From assembly GCA_002281535.1 (NCBI GenBank), contig NCGD01000029.1, forward strand, positions 1 through 33,227: a stretch of DNA of 33,227 nucleotides, read 5' to 3'. Each line of letters begins with the position of its first letter. Within the stretch, counting starts at the first letter, position 1. Positions 17,388 through 24,631 of the stretch are shown here, one piece after another. The notes under the pieces are model-generated. The model ran no database searches and was not told where the DNA came from. It saw nothing but the letters and a program-made list of their open reading frames with translations. Origin of the DNA: Sphingomonas sp. 28-63-12 (GTDB taxonomy: Bacteria; Pseudomonadota; Alphaproteobacteria; Sphingomonadales; Sphingomonadaceae). A program made the translations under genes and the position numbers.

Positions 17388-18017
17388 ATGCAGCCGATCT
17401 TCTACTTCGACTTTGGCAGCCCCAATGCCTATCTCGCCCACCGGGTTATCCCGGGTATCGAAGACCGCACTGGCCGACGGTTTCGCTATGTTCCCGTGCT
17501 CCTCGGCGGGTTGTTCAAGCTGACCGGTAACCAGGCACCGATGCTCGCCTTTGCCAATATCCCCAACAAGCTCGCCTATGAACGGCGCGAGATGGCACGA
17601 TTCATCGAGCGCCATACGCTGACGGCTTTCCGGATGAACCCGTATTTCCCGGTCAACACGCTGCAATTGATGCGCGGGGCGGTTGCCGCCGAAACAGAAG
17701 GCATGCTCGCTGCTTATGTCGAGGCGATGTTCCATTTCATGTGGGAGGAGCCGCGCAAGCTCGACGATCCTGCAATTATGGCAGCAACACTGGCTGAAGC
17801 TGGATTGCCGGCCGACCGGCTGATCGCGTTGGCGCAGCAAGAGCCGATCAAGCAACAATTGCTCGCCAATACCCAGGCCGCCTATGCCCATGGCGCGTTC
17901 GGGATCCCTTCCTTCATGGTCGGCGAGGAGCTTTATTTCGGGAAGGACCGGCTCGACGATGTCGAGGCCGCGCTGACCACGCCACCGAAGACCAGCGATC
18001 GGCAGTCCACGCCTTAG
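17388..18017 (+). CDS. 2-hydroxychromene-2-carboxylate isomerase family protein (DsbA/kappa-GST fold)
   Basis: This 209-residue thioredoxin-fold protein begins FYFDFGSPNAYLAHR, the family signature, where Ser11 replaces the DsbA cysteine and activates glutathione. The insert of helices (PNKLAYERREMARF, FRMNPYFPVNTLQLMRG) and the late cis-proline segment FGIPSFMVGEELYFGKDRLD are also diagnostic. Characterised members isomerise 2-hydroxychromene-2-carboxylate in naphthalene degradation, but most genomic members have unknown substrates. The ATG at 17388 follows AAGGA. The preceding SDR on the same strand suggests a shared small-molecule role. Confidence 0.9.
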   Translation: MQPIFYFDFGSPNAYLAHRVIPGIEDRTGRRFRYVPVLLGGLFKLTGNQAPMLAFANIPNKLAYERREMARFIERHTLTAFRMNPYFPVNTLQLMRGAVAAETEGMLAAYVEAMFHFMWEEPRKLDDPAIMAATLAEAGLPADRLIALAQQEPIKQQLLANTQAAYAHGAFGIPSFMVGEELYFGKDRLDDVEAALTTPPKTSDRQSTP

Positions 18018-18123
18018 CCTTTTTCGCCCACCCCGCCGGCCCATCGGCCCGCAAACATCCGCTTGCCCCATCGTCGCGAAGCCGCGAAAGCTAAGCCGCT
18101 ATCACCGTCGGGAGAGTTGCTGA

Positions 18124-18678
18124 ATGTCCGTCATGTCCGATCGCTGGATCCGCGAACAGGCGCTTGCCACTGGCATGATCGAACCGTTCGTCGAGTCGCA
18201 AAAGCGCGACGGCTGCATTTCCTATGGCCTGTCGTCCTATGGCTATGACGCCCGGGTTTCCGACGAATTCAAGATCTTCACCAACGTCGATTCGGCGATC
18301 GTCGACCCGAAGAATTTCGACCAGAACAGCTTTGTCGACCGCAAGACCGATTGCTGCATCATCCCGCCCAACAGCTTCGCGCTGGCCCGCACCGTCGAAT
18401 ATTTTCGCGTGCCGCGCGACGTGCTGGTGATCTGTCTGGGCAAATCGACCTATGCACGCTGCGGGATCATCGTGAATGTCACGCCGCTCGAGCCCGGCTG
18501 GGAGGGCCATGTGACGCTGGAATTTTCCAATACCACGCCGCTGCCGGCGCGCATCTATGCCAATGAAGGCGCCTGCCAGTTCTTGTTCCTGCAGGGCAAT
18601 GAACCCTGCGAGGTCAGCTATGCCGATCGCGCCGGTAAATATATGGGGCAGCGCGGGGTGACCCTGCCAAAACTGTGA
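18124..18678 (+). CDS. dcd: dCTP deaminase
   Basis: This 184-residue enzyme converts dCTP to dUTP, supplying the dUMP route to thymidylate. Family motifs are [18 protein letters not shown], the active-site run [21 protein letters not shown] and [17 protein letters not shown] with the catalytic Glu, and a C-terminal lid with [14 protein letters not shown]. It looks monofunctional. The start is the ATG at 18124, or the one at 18133 three codons on; GGGAGAG lies just upstream. The 106-bp leader has no obvious promoter match. Confidence 0.95.
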   Translation: MSVMSDRWIREQALATGMIEPFVESQKRDGCISYGLSSYGYDARVSDEFKIFTNVDSAIVDPKNFDQNSFVDRKTDCCIIPPNSFALARTVEYFRVPRDVLVICLGKSTYARCGIIVNVTPLEPGWEGHVTLEFSNTTPLPARIYANEGACQFLFLQGNEPCEVSYADRAGKYMGQRGVTLPKL

Positions 18679-18855
18679 CAGCCGCTGCGGTTGGCGGGTA
18701 AAGCCGAAGGTCGGCCTTCGCCCGCTGAGCGGGGCGTTGGGACAGCGCAATGGGCCCCGGCGTGGCCGCCGCCTCGAACGACCGAAACGCCGACGCGTGA
18801 TGCGTCGGCGCCTGGAGCCCGGCAGCCTTGGTCACCGGGGATATCGATATTGAAT
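18679..18855. repeat. Hairpin-rich non-coding gap between dcd and the TPR-like gene
   Basis: This 177-bp gap between convergent genes contains at least three inverted repeats in a row. They are 18705-18720 (CGAAGG, loop TCGG, CCTTCG), 18721-18733 (CCCGC, loop TGA, GCGGG), and 18788-18810 (nine-base CGCCGACGC, loop GTGAT, GCGTCGGCG). No T-tracts follow. It could be a bidirectional terminator array, a repetitive extragenic palindrome element, or a small structured RNA. I see no open frame that looks real. Confidence 0.55.
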
Positions 18856-19233
18856 TCAGCGCGCCGTGATCTCGGTGCTGGCAGGGCGCTGCTGTGGGCC
18901 AAGCCGCTGCAGGCCGCGCCGGGCAATATCATGCGACCACGCGGTCCGATTTTGCGCGAGCAGCATGCTCTGATCGGCCCGATCGAGAACCTCGATATAG
19001 AGCGAGCGGGCTTTGCTGATGCGACCGGTCTGGGCGTAGATCGCCGCCAGGTTGAGCATCAGATCGGCGTCGTCCGGAAAAGCGTCGCGTTGTTTGATCA
19101 CGGTTTTCTCAGCCGCAGAGAAATTGCCGTGCATGATCTCGGTATAACCGCTGTGATCTTCGACCGTCGTCTGGGCATAGGCCGGCATCGCCAGCAGCCC
19201 CGTGACAATCAGCGCGCTGAAAAAATTGCGCAT
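18856..19233 (-). CDS. Small exported TPR-like protein
   Basis: This is a 125-residue protein from the ATG at 19233 (MRNFFSALIVTGLLAMPAYAQ), behind GGAGAAGG. The first 21 residues form a clear signal peptide ending AYA-Q, so the product is periplasmic. The mature part contains one recognisable tetratricopeptide-like unit, DADLMLNLAAIYAQTGRISKARSLY, preceded by a related helix pair (YTEIMHGNFSAAEKTVIKQRD), implying a protein-interaction role. No enzyme motif is seen. The partner is unknown. A 38-bp double palindrome lies 38 bp upstream of the start, suggesting tight transcriptional control. Confidence 0.78.
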   Translation of the reverse strand: MRNFFSALIVTGLLAMPAYAQTTVEDHSGYTEIMHGNFSAAEKTVIKQRDAFPDDADLMLNLAAIYAQTGRISKARSLYIEVLDRADQSMLLAQNRTAWSHDIARRGLQRLGPQQRPASTEITAR

Positions 19234-19270
19234 CGTTCCTTCTCCTCGGCACACCACCCACCATGGGAGG

Positions 19271-19308
19271 TTTCACTTTTGTGACACTAACGTGTCACTT
19301 TAGTGAAA
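19271..19308. promoter_or_regulatory. 38-bp nested palindrome, probable dual operator
   Basis: The element has outer arms TTTCACT / AGTGAAA and inner arms GTGACA / TGTCAC around the centre CTAACG, with TTT in both inter-arm positions. It also reads as two copies of TCAC-N4-GTGA, 19273-19284 and 19295-19306, whose starts are 22 bp apart. It is AT-richer than its surroundings and sits 38-75 bp upstream of the TPR-like gene. Such paired dyads are typical of sites for dimeric repressors (TetR, MarR or GntR type), but the regulator is not identified. Confidence 0.6.
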
Positions 19309-19404
19309 TACGTGCAAGAGGAATATATTATCGATTTTAATATAGACACTTAGCCGCTTTTGCCGCGATAGTTCCACAAAAGGTCACGCCGGCCAGACAA
19401 AGAA
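19309..19404. other. AT-rich remainder of the gap upstream of the TPR-like gene
   Basis: The stretch around 19321-19350 is unusually AT-rich for this genome (ATATATTATCGATTTTAATA) and is the natural place for the promoter of the minus-strand TPR-like gene. I could not fix a -35/-10 pair. No gene is visible. Confidence 0.3.
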
Positions 19405-19430
19405 AAAGGCGGCCCCGAAGGACCGCCTTT
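19405..19430 (-). terminator. Rho-independent terminator of the tonB-exbB-exbD-exbD operon
   Basis: The stem AAAGGCGG (19405-19412) pairs with CCGCCTTT (19423-19430), extended by CC/GG across a small bulge. Read on the minus strand it is followed by TTTTTCTTTG, a good T-tract. It lies 25 bp past the stop of the last exbD and should end the operon. Confidence 0.85.
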
Positions 19431-19455
19431 CACCAAGCACCGTGACTGATAAAGT

Positions 19456-19884
19456 TCAGAAATCGTTGCGATATTGCTCGTTGCCGATGAAACCAAGCTT
19501 GCTGATGCCAGAGCGCTTGATCACCGCAAGAACGCGGTCGACCACTTCATACCGCGCATTCGCATCGGGCTGAAAATGAAGCTCGGGCTCGGGATCGAGC
19601 TGCTTCGTCTGATCAAGATACTGACGCAGGGTGATGTCATCAACCGGCGTCCCGTTCCACGCGACCACCCCGGCCGGATCGATCGAGATCTTGTTCTTGT
19701 CGGGCTCGACCTGCACCAGCTGCTGGTTCGGGTCGTTCTGCGGCAGATCGACCTTTACCGCGTGCGTCTGGATCGGGATCGTGATGATGAACATGATGAG
19801 GAGCACGAGCAAGACGTCGATCAACGGCGTCATGTTCATATCCATCATCGGCTCGCCGTCTTCGCTGCCGCCGCTCATTGCCAT
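19456..19884 (-). CDS. exbD: ExbD-type biopolymer transport protein (second paralogue)
   Basis: This 142-residue protein has a cytoplasmic N-tail, one membrane helix (LIDVLLVLLIMFIITIPI) carrying the proton-path Asp23, and a periplasmic domain ending KLGFIGNEQYRNDF. ExbD works with ExbB as the proton-driven motor that powers TonB. Ribosome binding site AGGAG is 9 bp upstream. It is the last gene of the operon, 31 bp after the first exbD, and is followed by the terminator. The two ExbD proteins share the N-terminal (T)PL-x-DV motif but differ greatly in the periplasmic domain, suggesting a mixed complex or alternative motors. Confidence 0.93.
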   Translation of the reverse strand: MAMSGGSEDGEPMMDMNMTPLIDVLLVLLIMFIITIPIQTHAVKVDLPQNDPNQQLVQVEPDKNKISIDPAGVVAWNGTPVDDITLRQYLDQTKQLDPEPELHFQPDANARYEVVDRVLAVIKRSGISKLGFIGNEQYRNDF

Positions 19885-19915
19885 GTCGAGTAACTCCTGA
19901 CTGTCCGCAGCGCCA

Positions 19916-20398
19916 TCACAGGCGTTCTACGTTGCCGCCCGGGGGCGGTTCTGAAATAAAGCCGACCTTGGCAAAGCCGGCCTGTTGCATCTGGAAGATC
20001 GCACCGCCGACGCACTTGTACGGCGTGTTCACATCACCCCGGATATGCGCTTCCGGCAGTTCAACGCCTGGCGCATTGGGACCGCCCTGGCGTGCAATCT
20101 CCAGCTTCAGCTTCGCGACTGCCCGGTCGAGCAGCTCGGCGCTGGTAACCTGGGTCGTGTTCCAATAAATTTTGCAGCCGCCATTGCCGTCGCCCGTGAT
20201 CGAAAGCGACACGTTTTCGGGCTTGGTCGTCGTCGGATCGAACTTCACGTCGGGCAGCTTGACCTTGATGGTCTGCAGCACGACCGGAACCGCAATCAGA
20301 AAGATGATCAGGAGCACCAACATAACGTCCACCAAGGGGGTCGTGTTGATGTCTGACATTGGCTTGTCGGCACTATCGCCACCAACGCTAATCGCCAT
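19916..20398 (-). CDS. exbD: ExbD-type biopolymer transport protein (first paralogue)
   Basis: This 160-residue ExbD has a short cytoplasmic tail, MSDINTTPLVDVMLVLLIIFLIAVPVV as membrane helix with the conserved Asp24, and a longer periplasmic domain than its neighbour. It carries two cysteines (GGCKIYWN and YKCVGGAIF) that could form a periplasmic disulfide, a feature absent from the second ExbD. The start is preceded by AGGA. It follows exbB after 100 bp containing a strong hairpin. Confidence 0.93.
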   Translation of the reverse strand: MAISVGGDSADKPMSDINTTPLVDVMLVLLIIFLIAVPVVLQTIKVKLPDVKFDPTTTKPENVSLSITGDGNGGCKIYWNTTQVTSAELLDRAVAKLKLEIARQGGPNAPGVELPEAHIRGDVNTPYKCVGGAIFQMQQAGFAKVGFISEPPPGGNVERL

Positions 20399-20452
20399 TG
20401 CGAGTTATCCTATCTACAATCAACTTGCCACCTGGTCGTTTGGCGGCACCAG

Positions 20453-20486
20453 CACGGGATTTCCCGCTCACGCGAGCAATCCCGTG
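20453..20486. other. Intercistronic hairpin between exbB and the first exbD
   Basis: The arms CACGGGATT (20453-20461) and AATCCCGTG (20478-20486) pair perfectly, and the loop holds a further GCTC/GAGC pairing. It lies in the only sizeable gap downstream of exbB. Without a T-tract it is more likely an attenuator or mRNA-stability element than a full terminator. Confidence 0.6.
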
Positions 20487-20498
20487 ACTGTTGTGGAA

Positions 20499-21248
20499 TT
20501 AGGCCTTGGCGGGCGCAGCCGAAGCCTTGGCAGCCGAACCACGGAATGCCGGACGGACTGCACCGTTTGACGCCAGATAGCCCAGCACATCGTTCGAAAA
20601 CGCACCAAGGTCTTCCGCGATCGACTTGTTGCGGCGCTGCAGCCAGTTATAGGCAAGCACGGCCGGCACGGCGACGACAAGGCCGAGTGCGGTCATGATC
20701 AGCGCTTCACCAACCGGACCGGCGACGGCGTCGATCGATGCCTGGCCGGACGCGCCGATCTTGATCAGGGCGCGATAGATGCCGACCACTGTACCGAACA
20801 GCCCGACGAACGGCGAGACCGAACCCACCGTTGCAAGGAAGGCGAGACCGCCACCCAGCTTCGAGTTGATCGATGCTTCCGAGCGCGCGAGCGAGCCGTG
20901 CAGCCAATCATGCGCTTCAACCGGATCGGTCAGCTTGGTGTGCTGTTCCTGCGCGGCGAGGCCGTCATCGACGATCTGCTTGTAGGCGGAGTTCTTCTCC
21001 AGCTTGGCCGAAGCCTCACGCAGCGAGTTGCTGGTCCAGAAGCCCGAGCGGACGCGCTTGGCCTGGCCCATGATCTTCTGCTGCTCGAACAGCTTGGTGA
21101 ACAGAATGTAGAAGGTGCCGACCGACATGATGACGAGAATGCCGAAAACGGTCTGCGCAATAACGCCGCCCTGCTGCAGTGCTTCCTGCAGGCCATAGGG
21201 GTTGGCGGAGGCCGCGGCAGGAGCAGCAGCGAGGATGGTGGTGAGCAT
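20499..21248 (-). CDS. exbB: ExbB-type proton channel protein (MotA/TolQ/ExbB family)
   Basis: This 249-residue inner-membrane protein has three helices, at about 28-51, 133-160 and 180-203. The last two contain the family core FLATVGSVSPFVGLFGTVVGIYRAL and GEALIMTALGLVVAVPAVLAYN, which line the proton channel with the ExbD helix. An alanine-rich N-terminal extension (AAAPAAASANPYGLQEAL) resembles an export or periplasmic segment. The ribosome binding site GAGGAAG is well placed. It sits between tonB and the first exbD. Confidence 0.95.
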   Translation of the reverse strand: MLTTILAAAPAAASANPYGLQEALQQGGVIAQTVFGILVIMSVGTFYILFTKLFEQQKIMGQAKRVRSGFWTSNSLREASAKLEKNSAYKQIVDDGLAAQEQHTKLTDPVEAHDWLHGSLARSEASINSKLGGGLAFLATVGSVSPFVGLFGTVVGIYRALIKIGASGQASIDAVAGPVGEALIMTALGLVVAVPAVLAYNWLQRRNKSIAEDLGAFSNDVLGYLASNGAVRPAFRGSAAKASAAPAKA

Positions 21249-21274
21249 AAAGATATCTTCCTCTAAAATATGTC

Positions 21275-21298
21275 GGCGGGGGACCCATGCCCCCCGCC
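21275..21298. other. GC-rich intercistronic hairpin between tonB and exbB
   Basis: GGCGGGGG (21275-21282) pairs perfectly with CCCCCGCC (21291-21298) over an 8-base loop. In the transcribed minus direction a short T-containing run (CATATTTTAG) follows. It could partially terminate after tonB, reducing exbB-exbD expression relative to tonB, or protect the upstream mRNA end. Confidence 0.6.
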
Positions 21299-21308
21299 TG
21301 ACGGATCG

Positions 21309-21965
21309 TTAATTCGGAATAACCCAACGGACGCGGCGGGACTTGGTTGTCGCGATCGGATTGCCGTTCTGGTCCTGCGCGGGCTTGTAACGCCCTCGCC
21401 GGGTCAAAGCACGGCAAGCTGCATCATCGAGATCGCTCGACCCACTCGTTTGCACGGTATGGCAACCCTCAACACGGCCTTGCGTGTTGATCGTCCACGC
21501 AATCACCGACGTTCCCTCTTTCTCCTCACGGAGAGCGGACGGCGGATAATCATCCTGCGAGATCCAGCTATTCTCGTCTCCCTTGGCGCCAGCCGCCTGG
21601 CTGACACGGGGCGGCGGTGGTGCTGGCGGTGCCGGCGGCGCTGGCTGCGGGTTGTAAACCGGCGGCGGCGTCGCAACGCTTTGCACCTGCACGACGGGCG
21701 GATTTGGGTTCCGGACGATCGGCGGCGGCGACACCACGGGCGGCGGCGTCAGCGGCTGGTCTGGCGGCGGCGGCGGTGGTGGCTCGTCTGGCGGCGGCGG
21801 TGGCGGCGGCGCCACGTCGAACGTGTTGAGTTTTTCCGAGACCTTCTTGACGTATTGATACGCCAGTCCGGTCACGAACGCATATCCGATAACGGCATGG
21901 ATGAGGGCGACGATAATAATCGCCACCACCTTGTTGCCGCCATCATTCCGATCTGCATATGCCAT
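21309..21965 (-). CDS. tonB: Energy transducer TonB
   Basis: This 218-residue protein has a single N-terminal membrane anchor (12-34, VVAIIIVALIHAVIGYAF) with a histidine at 23, as TonB uses to contact ExbB/ExbD. A proline-rich spacer at about 53-119 (runs of up to seven prolines) spans the periplasm. The C-terminal domain at about 135-218 (DDYPPSALREEKEG, then the strand IAWTINTQGRVEGC) contacts outer-membrane receptors. Two cysteines, Cys168 and Cys184, lie in that domain. It is the first gene of tonB-exbB-exbD-exbD, supplying energy for siderophore or oligosaccharide receptors that are abundant in sphingomonads. Confidence 0.95.
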   Translation of the reverse strand: MAYADRNDGGNKVVAIIIVALIHAVIGYAFVTGLAYQYVKKVSEKLNTFDVAPPPPPPPDEPPPPPPPDQPLTPPPVVSPPPIVRNPNPPVVQVQSVATPPPVYNPQPAPPAPPAPPPPRVSQAAGAKGDENSWISQDDYPPSALREEKEGTSVIAWTINTQGRVEGCHTVQTSGSSDLDDAACRALTRRGRYKPAQDQNGNPIATTKSRRVRWVIPN

Positions 21966-22189
21966 TCAGGTACGAAACTCCCATTGCACCGACAGTGAGC
22001 CCCCGGGGCATCCGAAACGCCGGATTGCCTTAGGGCTGCCGTGAGCCGTTATATCCTTCACCGAGACCTGAGTCTCTATCGCCACCACCGGATCGACGCA
22101 AACGCTTTGTCGGGCGCAACAAACGTACAATCTCAGCGTGGCAGAATTATTTCTGTATCAAACAACGTCAATCCACTAACGATTCGGTC
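21966..22189 (-). promoter_or_regulatory. Divergent gap; candidate tonB promoter
   Basis: This 224-bp gap separates tonB from a plus-strand exported-protein gene. On the minus strand TTGACG (22171-22166) and TAATTC (22149-22144) are spaced by 16 bp, a fair sigma-70-like match, implying a tonB leader of about 170 nt. A small dyad GAGAC-CTGA-GTCTC lies at 22063-22076 in that leader. No Fur box is recognisable, and no gene is seen. Confidence 0.4.
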
Positions 22190-23044
22190 ATGAGCTTCGT
22201 TCCAAAAATCATCCAGCTGGGATCGCTTGCGGCGATCCTGAGCTTCGCCATCCCCGCCCCGGCGCAGCGCCGCCCCGTGCCGGCAAACGCGCCACTGATG
22301 GTGCCAGCGCCGCCGTACGCGGCGGTCGCCGATCTGGTGTTACGGTCGCCGGTGATCATCGATGCCACCATTCGTAGTGCCGAACGCCTCAAGGGACCCG
22401 AATCGATCGGCGCGCCCGCCGGCTACGCCCGGCTGTTCGTCCAGGCCGATGTGCATGCGCTCATCCGCGGCACCGAATCGGTGCCGGCGCGGATCGGCTA
22501 TATTCTTGATGTGCTGCCGGATTCGCGCGGTAAAATCGTGAAGATGACGAAGAAGCGGGTGCTGCTTTACGCCCGCGCCGTACCGCGGCTCGCCAACCAG
22601 ATCCAATTGACTGGCCCTGATTCACAACGCGACTGGACCCCGGCGCTCGATGCGCTGAGTCGTCAGATCGCCAGCGAAGCGCTGGCCGCAGACGCGCCGC
22701 CGATCGTCACCGGGGTGGGCAACGCGTTCCATGTGCCGGGCTCCTTGCCCGGCGAAGGGGAAACGCAGGTGTTCCTCACCACGCGCGATGGCCGGCCGGT
22801 ATCGCTCAGCATCCTGCGGCGCCCCGGCGAAGAACCACATTGGGCCGTTGCCTTGAGCGAGATCGTCGACGAGGCAGCCGCTCCGCCGGCGCGCGATACG
22901 CTGCTTTGGTACCGGCTGGCCTGTGCCCTTCCGGCACAATTGCCAGCCACCGCAATCGAAAAAATGACGGCCGGTGACGGCGAAGCCGCCGCGCAGGATT
23001 ACGCCGTGGTCCTGCGCTCGCTGGGCGTCTGCAACCGAGGGTAA
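22190..23044 (+). CDS. Exported protein of unknown function
   Basis: This 284-residue protein begins with a signal peptide (MSFVPKIIQLGSLAAILSFAIPAPAQ). The mature region has no motif I recognise: a stretch LVLRSPVIIDATIRSAERLKG, a basic KIVKMTKKRVLLYARAVP, then a C-terminal half rich in beta-strand-like segments (GETQVFLTTRDGRPVSLSILRRPG). Two cysteines, in the final third (LACALP, GVCNRG), could form a disulfide. The start at 22190 has a weak ribosome binding site. Its stop abuts the convergent SDR-like gene with no intervening base. Confidence 0.75.
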   Translation: MSFVPKIIQLGSLAAILSFAIPAPAQRRPVPANAPLMVPAPPYAAVADLVLRSPVIIDATIRSAERLKGPESIGAPAGYARLFVQADVHALIRGTESVPARIGYILDVLPDSRGKIVKMTKKRVLLYARAVPRLANQIQLTGPDSQRDWTPALDALSRQIASEALAADAPPIVTGVGNAFHVPGSLPGEGETQVFLTTRDGRPVSLSILRRPGEEPHWAVALSEIVDEAAAPPARDTLLWYRLACALPAQLPATAIEKMTAGDGEAAAQDYAVVLRSLGVCNRG

Positions 23045-23440
23045 TCAGTTGGCGTCAGGGCGTTGCTCGATTGCGAGTATTTGGCCCGTAACAGATTGCG
23101 CTGACAGCAAAAAGATAGCGGCTGCAGCGATATCGGCCATCTGCGCACCAGGCGCAATGTCAAGCGCATTGACCCGGGTGGCAGGCGCCAGTTCAATCGC
23201 CAGAGGCTCGATCGCGGCCACGAGCAGATGTCGATCCAGTGGCGCCCAATCGGCCGGCACGATCACGACGATCGCTGTGGCAACGCATTGGCGAATCGCG
23301 TCAATTGTCGCAGCAAGACTGTCCGAAGCGACCAGGATGGCATGATCGCGGCTGACCAGCGCGGTCCCGTCTTGGTCTTCCACCGCAGCGGCAATGGCAT
23401 GGACCAATGCCCCCTGCCCCTCCACCACCCCGTCGATCAT
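23045..23440 (-). CDS. Shortened Rossmann/SDR-like protein linked to folB
   Basis: This 131-residue protein lacks the N-terminal glycine-rich nucleotide-binding motif and the Tyr-x3-Lys active site. It keeps SDR-like segments: IDAIRQCVATAIVVIVPADW, then HLLVAAIEPLAIELAPATRVNALDIAPG and the closing FLLSAQSVTGQILAIEQ. It resembles the C-terminal half of pteridine-reductase-like SDRs. Its ATG overlaps the folB stop (ATGA), which suggests translational coupling and a maintained gene rather than a decayed one. Its role may be structural or linked to folate/pterin metabolism; that is inference. Confidence 0.7.
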   Translation of the reverse strand: MIDGVVEGQGALVHAIAAAVEDQDGTALVSRDHAILVASDSLAATIDAIRQCVATAIVVIVPADWAPLDRHLLVAAIEPLAIELAPATRVNALDIAPGAQMADIAAAAIFLLSAQSVTGQILAIEQRPDAN

Positions 23441-23889
23441 CGGCGATGCCGAATCAGGGTCATCCCGATGGCTTCGCCTTGTTCCGAAATCGCCAGCTTG
23501 ACGATCTTGACGCGAACCGCCTGCACCCGTTCGTCTTCGCGGAGCAGGGTCGTCGCGATATGATCGGCCACCCCCTCGATCAGGGTGAAATGCACCCCGT
23601 CTGGCAACGCACTGGTCGCCGCGCGCTTGAGATCAAGATAATTTTTCGACGCGGACAGCGGAGTGTCGGGGGCAAAATAGGCCGGGCAATCAAGATCGAC
23701 CGTCATCGAAATCAGCAGCGGTTGCGGCAGGTGCGTTTCCTCCGAATAAATGCCCGTCAGCACGGACACTTCGAAATCATGCACTTCCAGCTGTAGTCGA
23801 TCGTTCAAGCCAACGGCCCCTTGCGTGATGAGCGGCGCGCCATAGCAGGTTGCCGCCCGGTGGGAAGCCATGGGCCTGCCATGAGCCAT
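23437..23889 (-). CDS. folB: Dihydroneopterin aldolase FolB
   Basis: This protein of up to 150 residues converts 7,8-dihydroneopterin to 6-hydroxymethyl-dihydropterin in folate synthesis. The family pattern is visible: LEVHDFEVSVLTGIYSEE (catalytic Glu region), PQPLLISMTVDLDCP, KNYLDLKRAATSAL, FTLIEGVADHIATTLL and VRVKIVKLAISEQGEAIGMTLIRHRR. The N-terminus is uncertain: ATGs at 23889 and 23871 are both in frame, and neither has a strong ribosome binding site. It lies 15 bp after the GST gene and overlaps the SDR-like gene. Confidence 0.88.
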   Translation of the reverse strand: MAHGRPMASHRAATCYGAPLITQGAVGLNDRLQLEVHDFEVSVLTGIYSEETHLPQPLLISMTVDLDCPAYFAPDTPLSASKNYLDLKRAATSALPDGVHFTLIEGVADHIATTLLREDERVQAVRVKIVKLAISEQGEAIGMTLIRHRR

Positions 23890-23904
23890 GCAGTCGGGCT
23901 GGGT

Positions 23905-24537
23905 TCAGGCCTTGGCGCTGGGCCGCGCGGACATGGTTTCATGCCAATTTTTCAGCGTGTTATTGCCATCTGATATGGTCAATCCGGCGCGCTCGGCGAA
24001 ATCTATCGTGATCAGCGCGGTGATATCGGCGAAGCTCAGGCTGTCGCCTGCGATCCATGGCGAGACAGAAAGCTGCGCCTCAAGCGCATTGACGAACGAC
24101 CGCCACATGATCGCGGCACGCTCGACAAGGTCGGGGATGATCGCGGTGGGTGGCCAATTGCCCGGAAGCGCCCGCCCTTCCATCTGCGGCTTGCCGTTGC
24201 GAAACGCATAAACGGCGGCGGCGTAACCATCCGATTCGATCCGCCGGGTCCATGCCTCGATCCGGGCAATGCTGCGCGGATCTGTCCCAAAAAGGGGCGG
24301 TTCTGGCTGGAGCGCTTCGAAATAACGGCAGATCGCCGTCGACTCGCAGATCACTTCGCCATCATCGAGCAGCAAAGCCGGTACGACGCCCCGCGGGTTG
24401 ATCGCAAGATAGGCTGGACTCAGTTGCTCTCCCTGGCGGAGATCGATGGTAATACGCTCTATCTCAATGTTTTTTTCGGCGAGATAAACCCGGACCCGTC
24501 GAGGACTTGGCGCCCATGGCGAATCATAGAGTTTCAT
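23905..24537 (-). CDS. Glutathione S-transferase
   Basis: This is a 210-residue GST. The N-terminal thioredoxin-like domain has MKLYDSPWAPSPRRVRVYLAEKN, the glutathione-binding PRGVVPALLLDDGEVICESTAICRYFE with the cis-Pro and Glu-Ser pair. The C-terminal helical domain carries the N-capping motif DSLSFADITALITIDFA. I start at the ATG at 24537, since residues upstream in the frame are a shadow. The catalytic serine is probably one of the residues in DSPWAPSP. The substrate is unknown. It is followed closely by folB. Confidence 0.9.
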   Translation of the reverse strand: MKLYDSPWAPSPRRVRVYLAEKNIEIERITIDLRQGEQLSPAYLAINPRGVVPALLLDDGEVICESTAICRYFEALQPEPPLFGTDPRSIARIEAWTRRIESDGYAAAVYAFRNGKPQMEGRALPGNWPPTAIIPDLVERAAIMWRSFVNALEAQLSVSPWIAGDSLSFADITALITIDFAERAGLTISDGNNTLKNWHETMSARPSAKA

Positions 24538-24631
24538 GCTCGCTTTCCCGTTCGGCTTGTGTTCAGCGTCAACGAAGCTAAGGCGCGCGGCCCCCGGCGT
24601 CCATTGCCCAATCCATGAAAGGCCTGAATCG

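Noticed and set aside
18691-19284. 197-codon plus-strand frame across the dcd downstream gap and the TPR-like gene
   Set aside because: It is antisense to a better gene with a signal peptide and ribosome binding site, and it crosses the hairpin-rich gap; no recognisable protein.
19271-19308. CRP/FNR-type site reading of the double palindrome
   Set aside because: TGTGA and TCACA half-sites would need 6-bp spacing; here the corresponding arms are about 10 bp apart and the flanks do not fit.
21780-21820. Tandem GGC repeats
   Set aside because: They are the codons of the TonB proline-rich spacer on the other strand, not an independent repeat.
21966-22189. Fur or iron-responsive box upstream of tonB
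   Set aside because: I found no sequence resembling a Fur 19-mer or the alphaproteobacterial iron-control elements.
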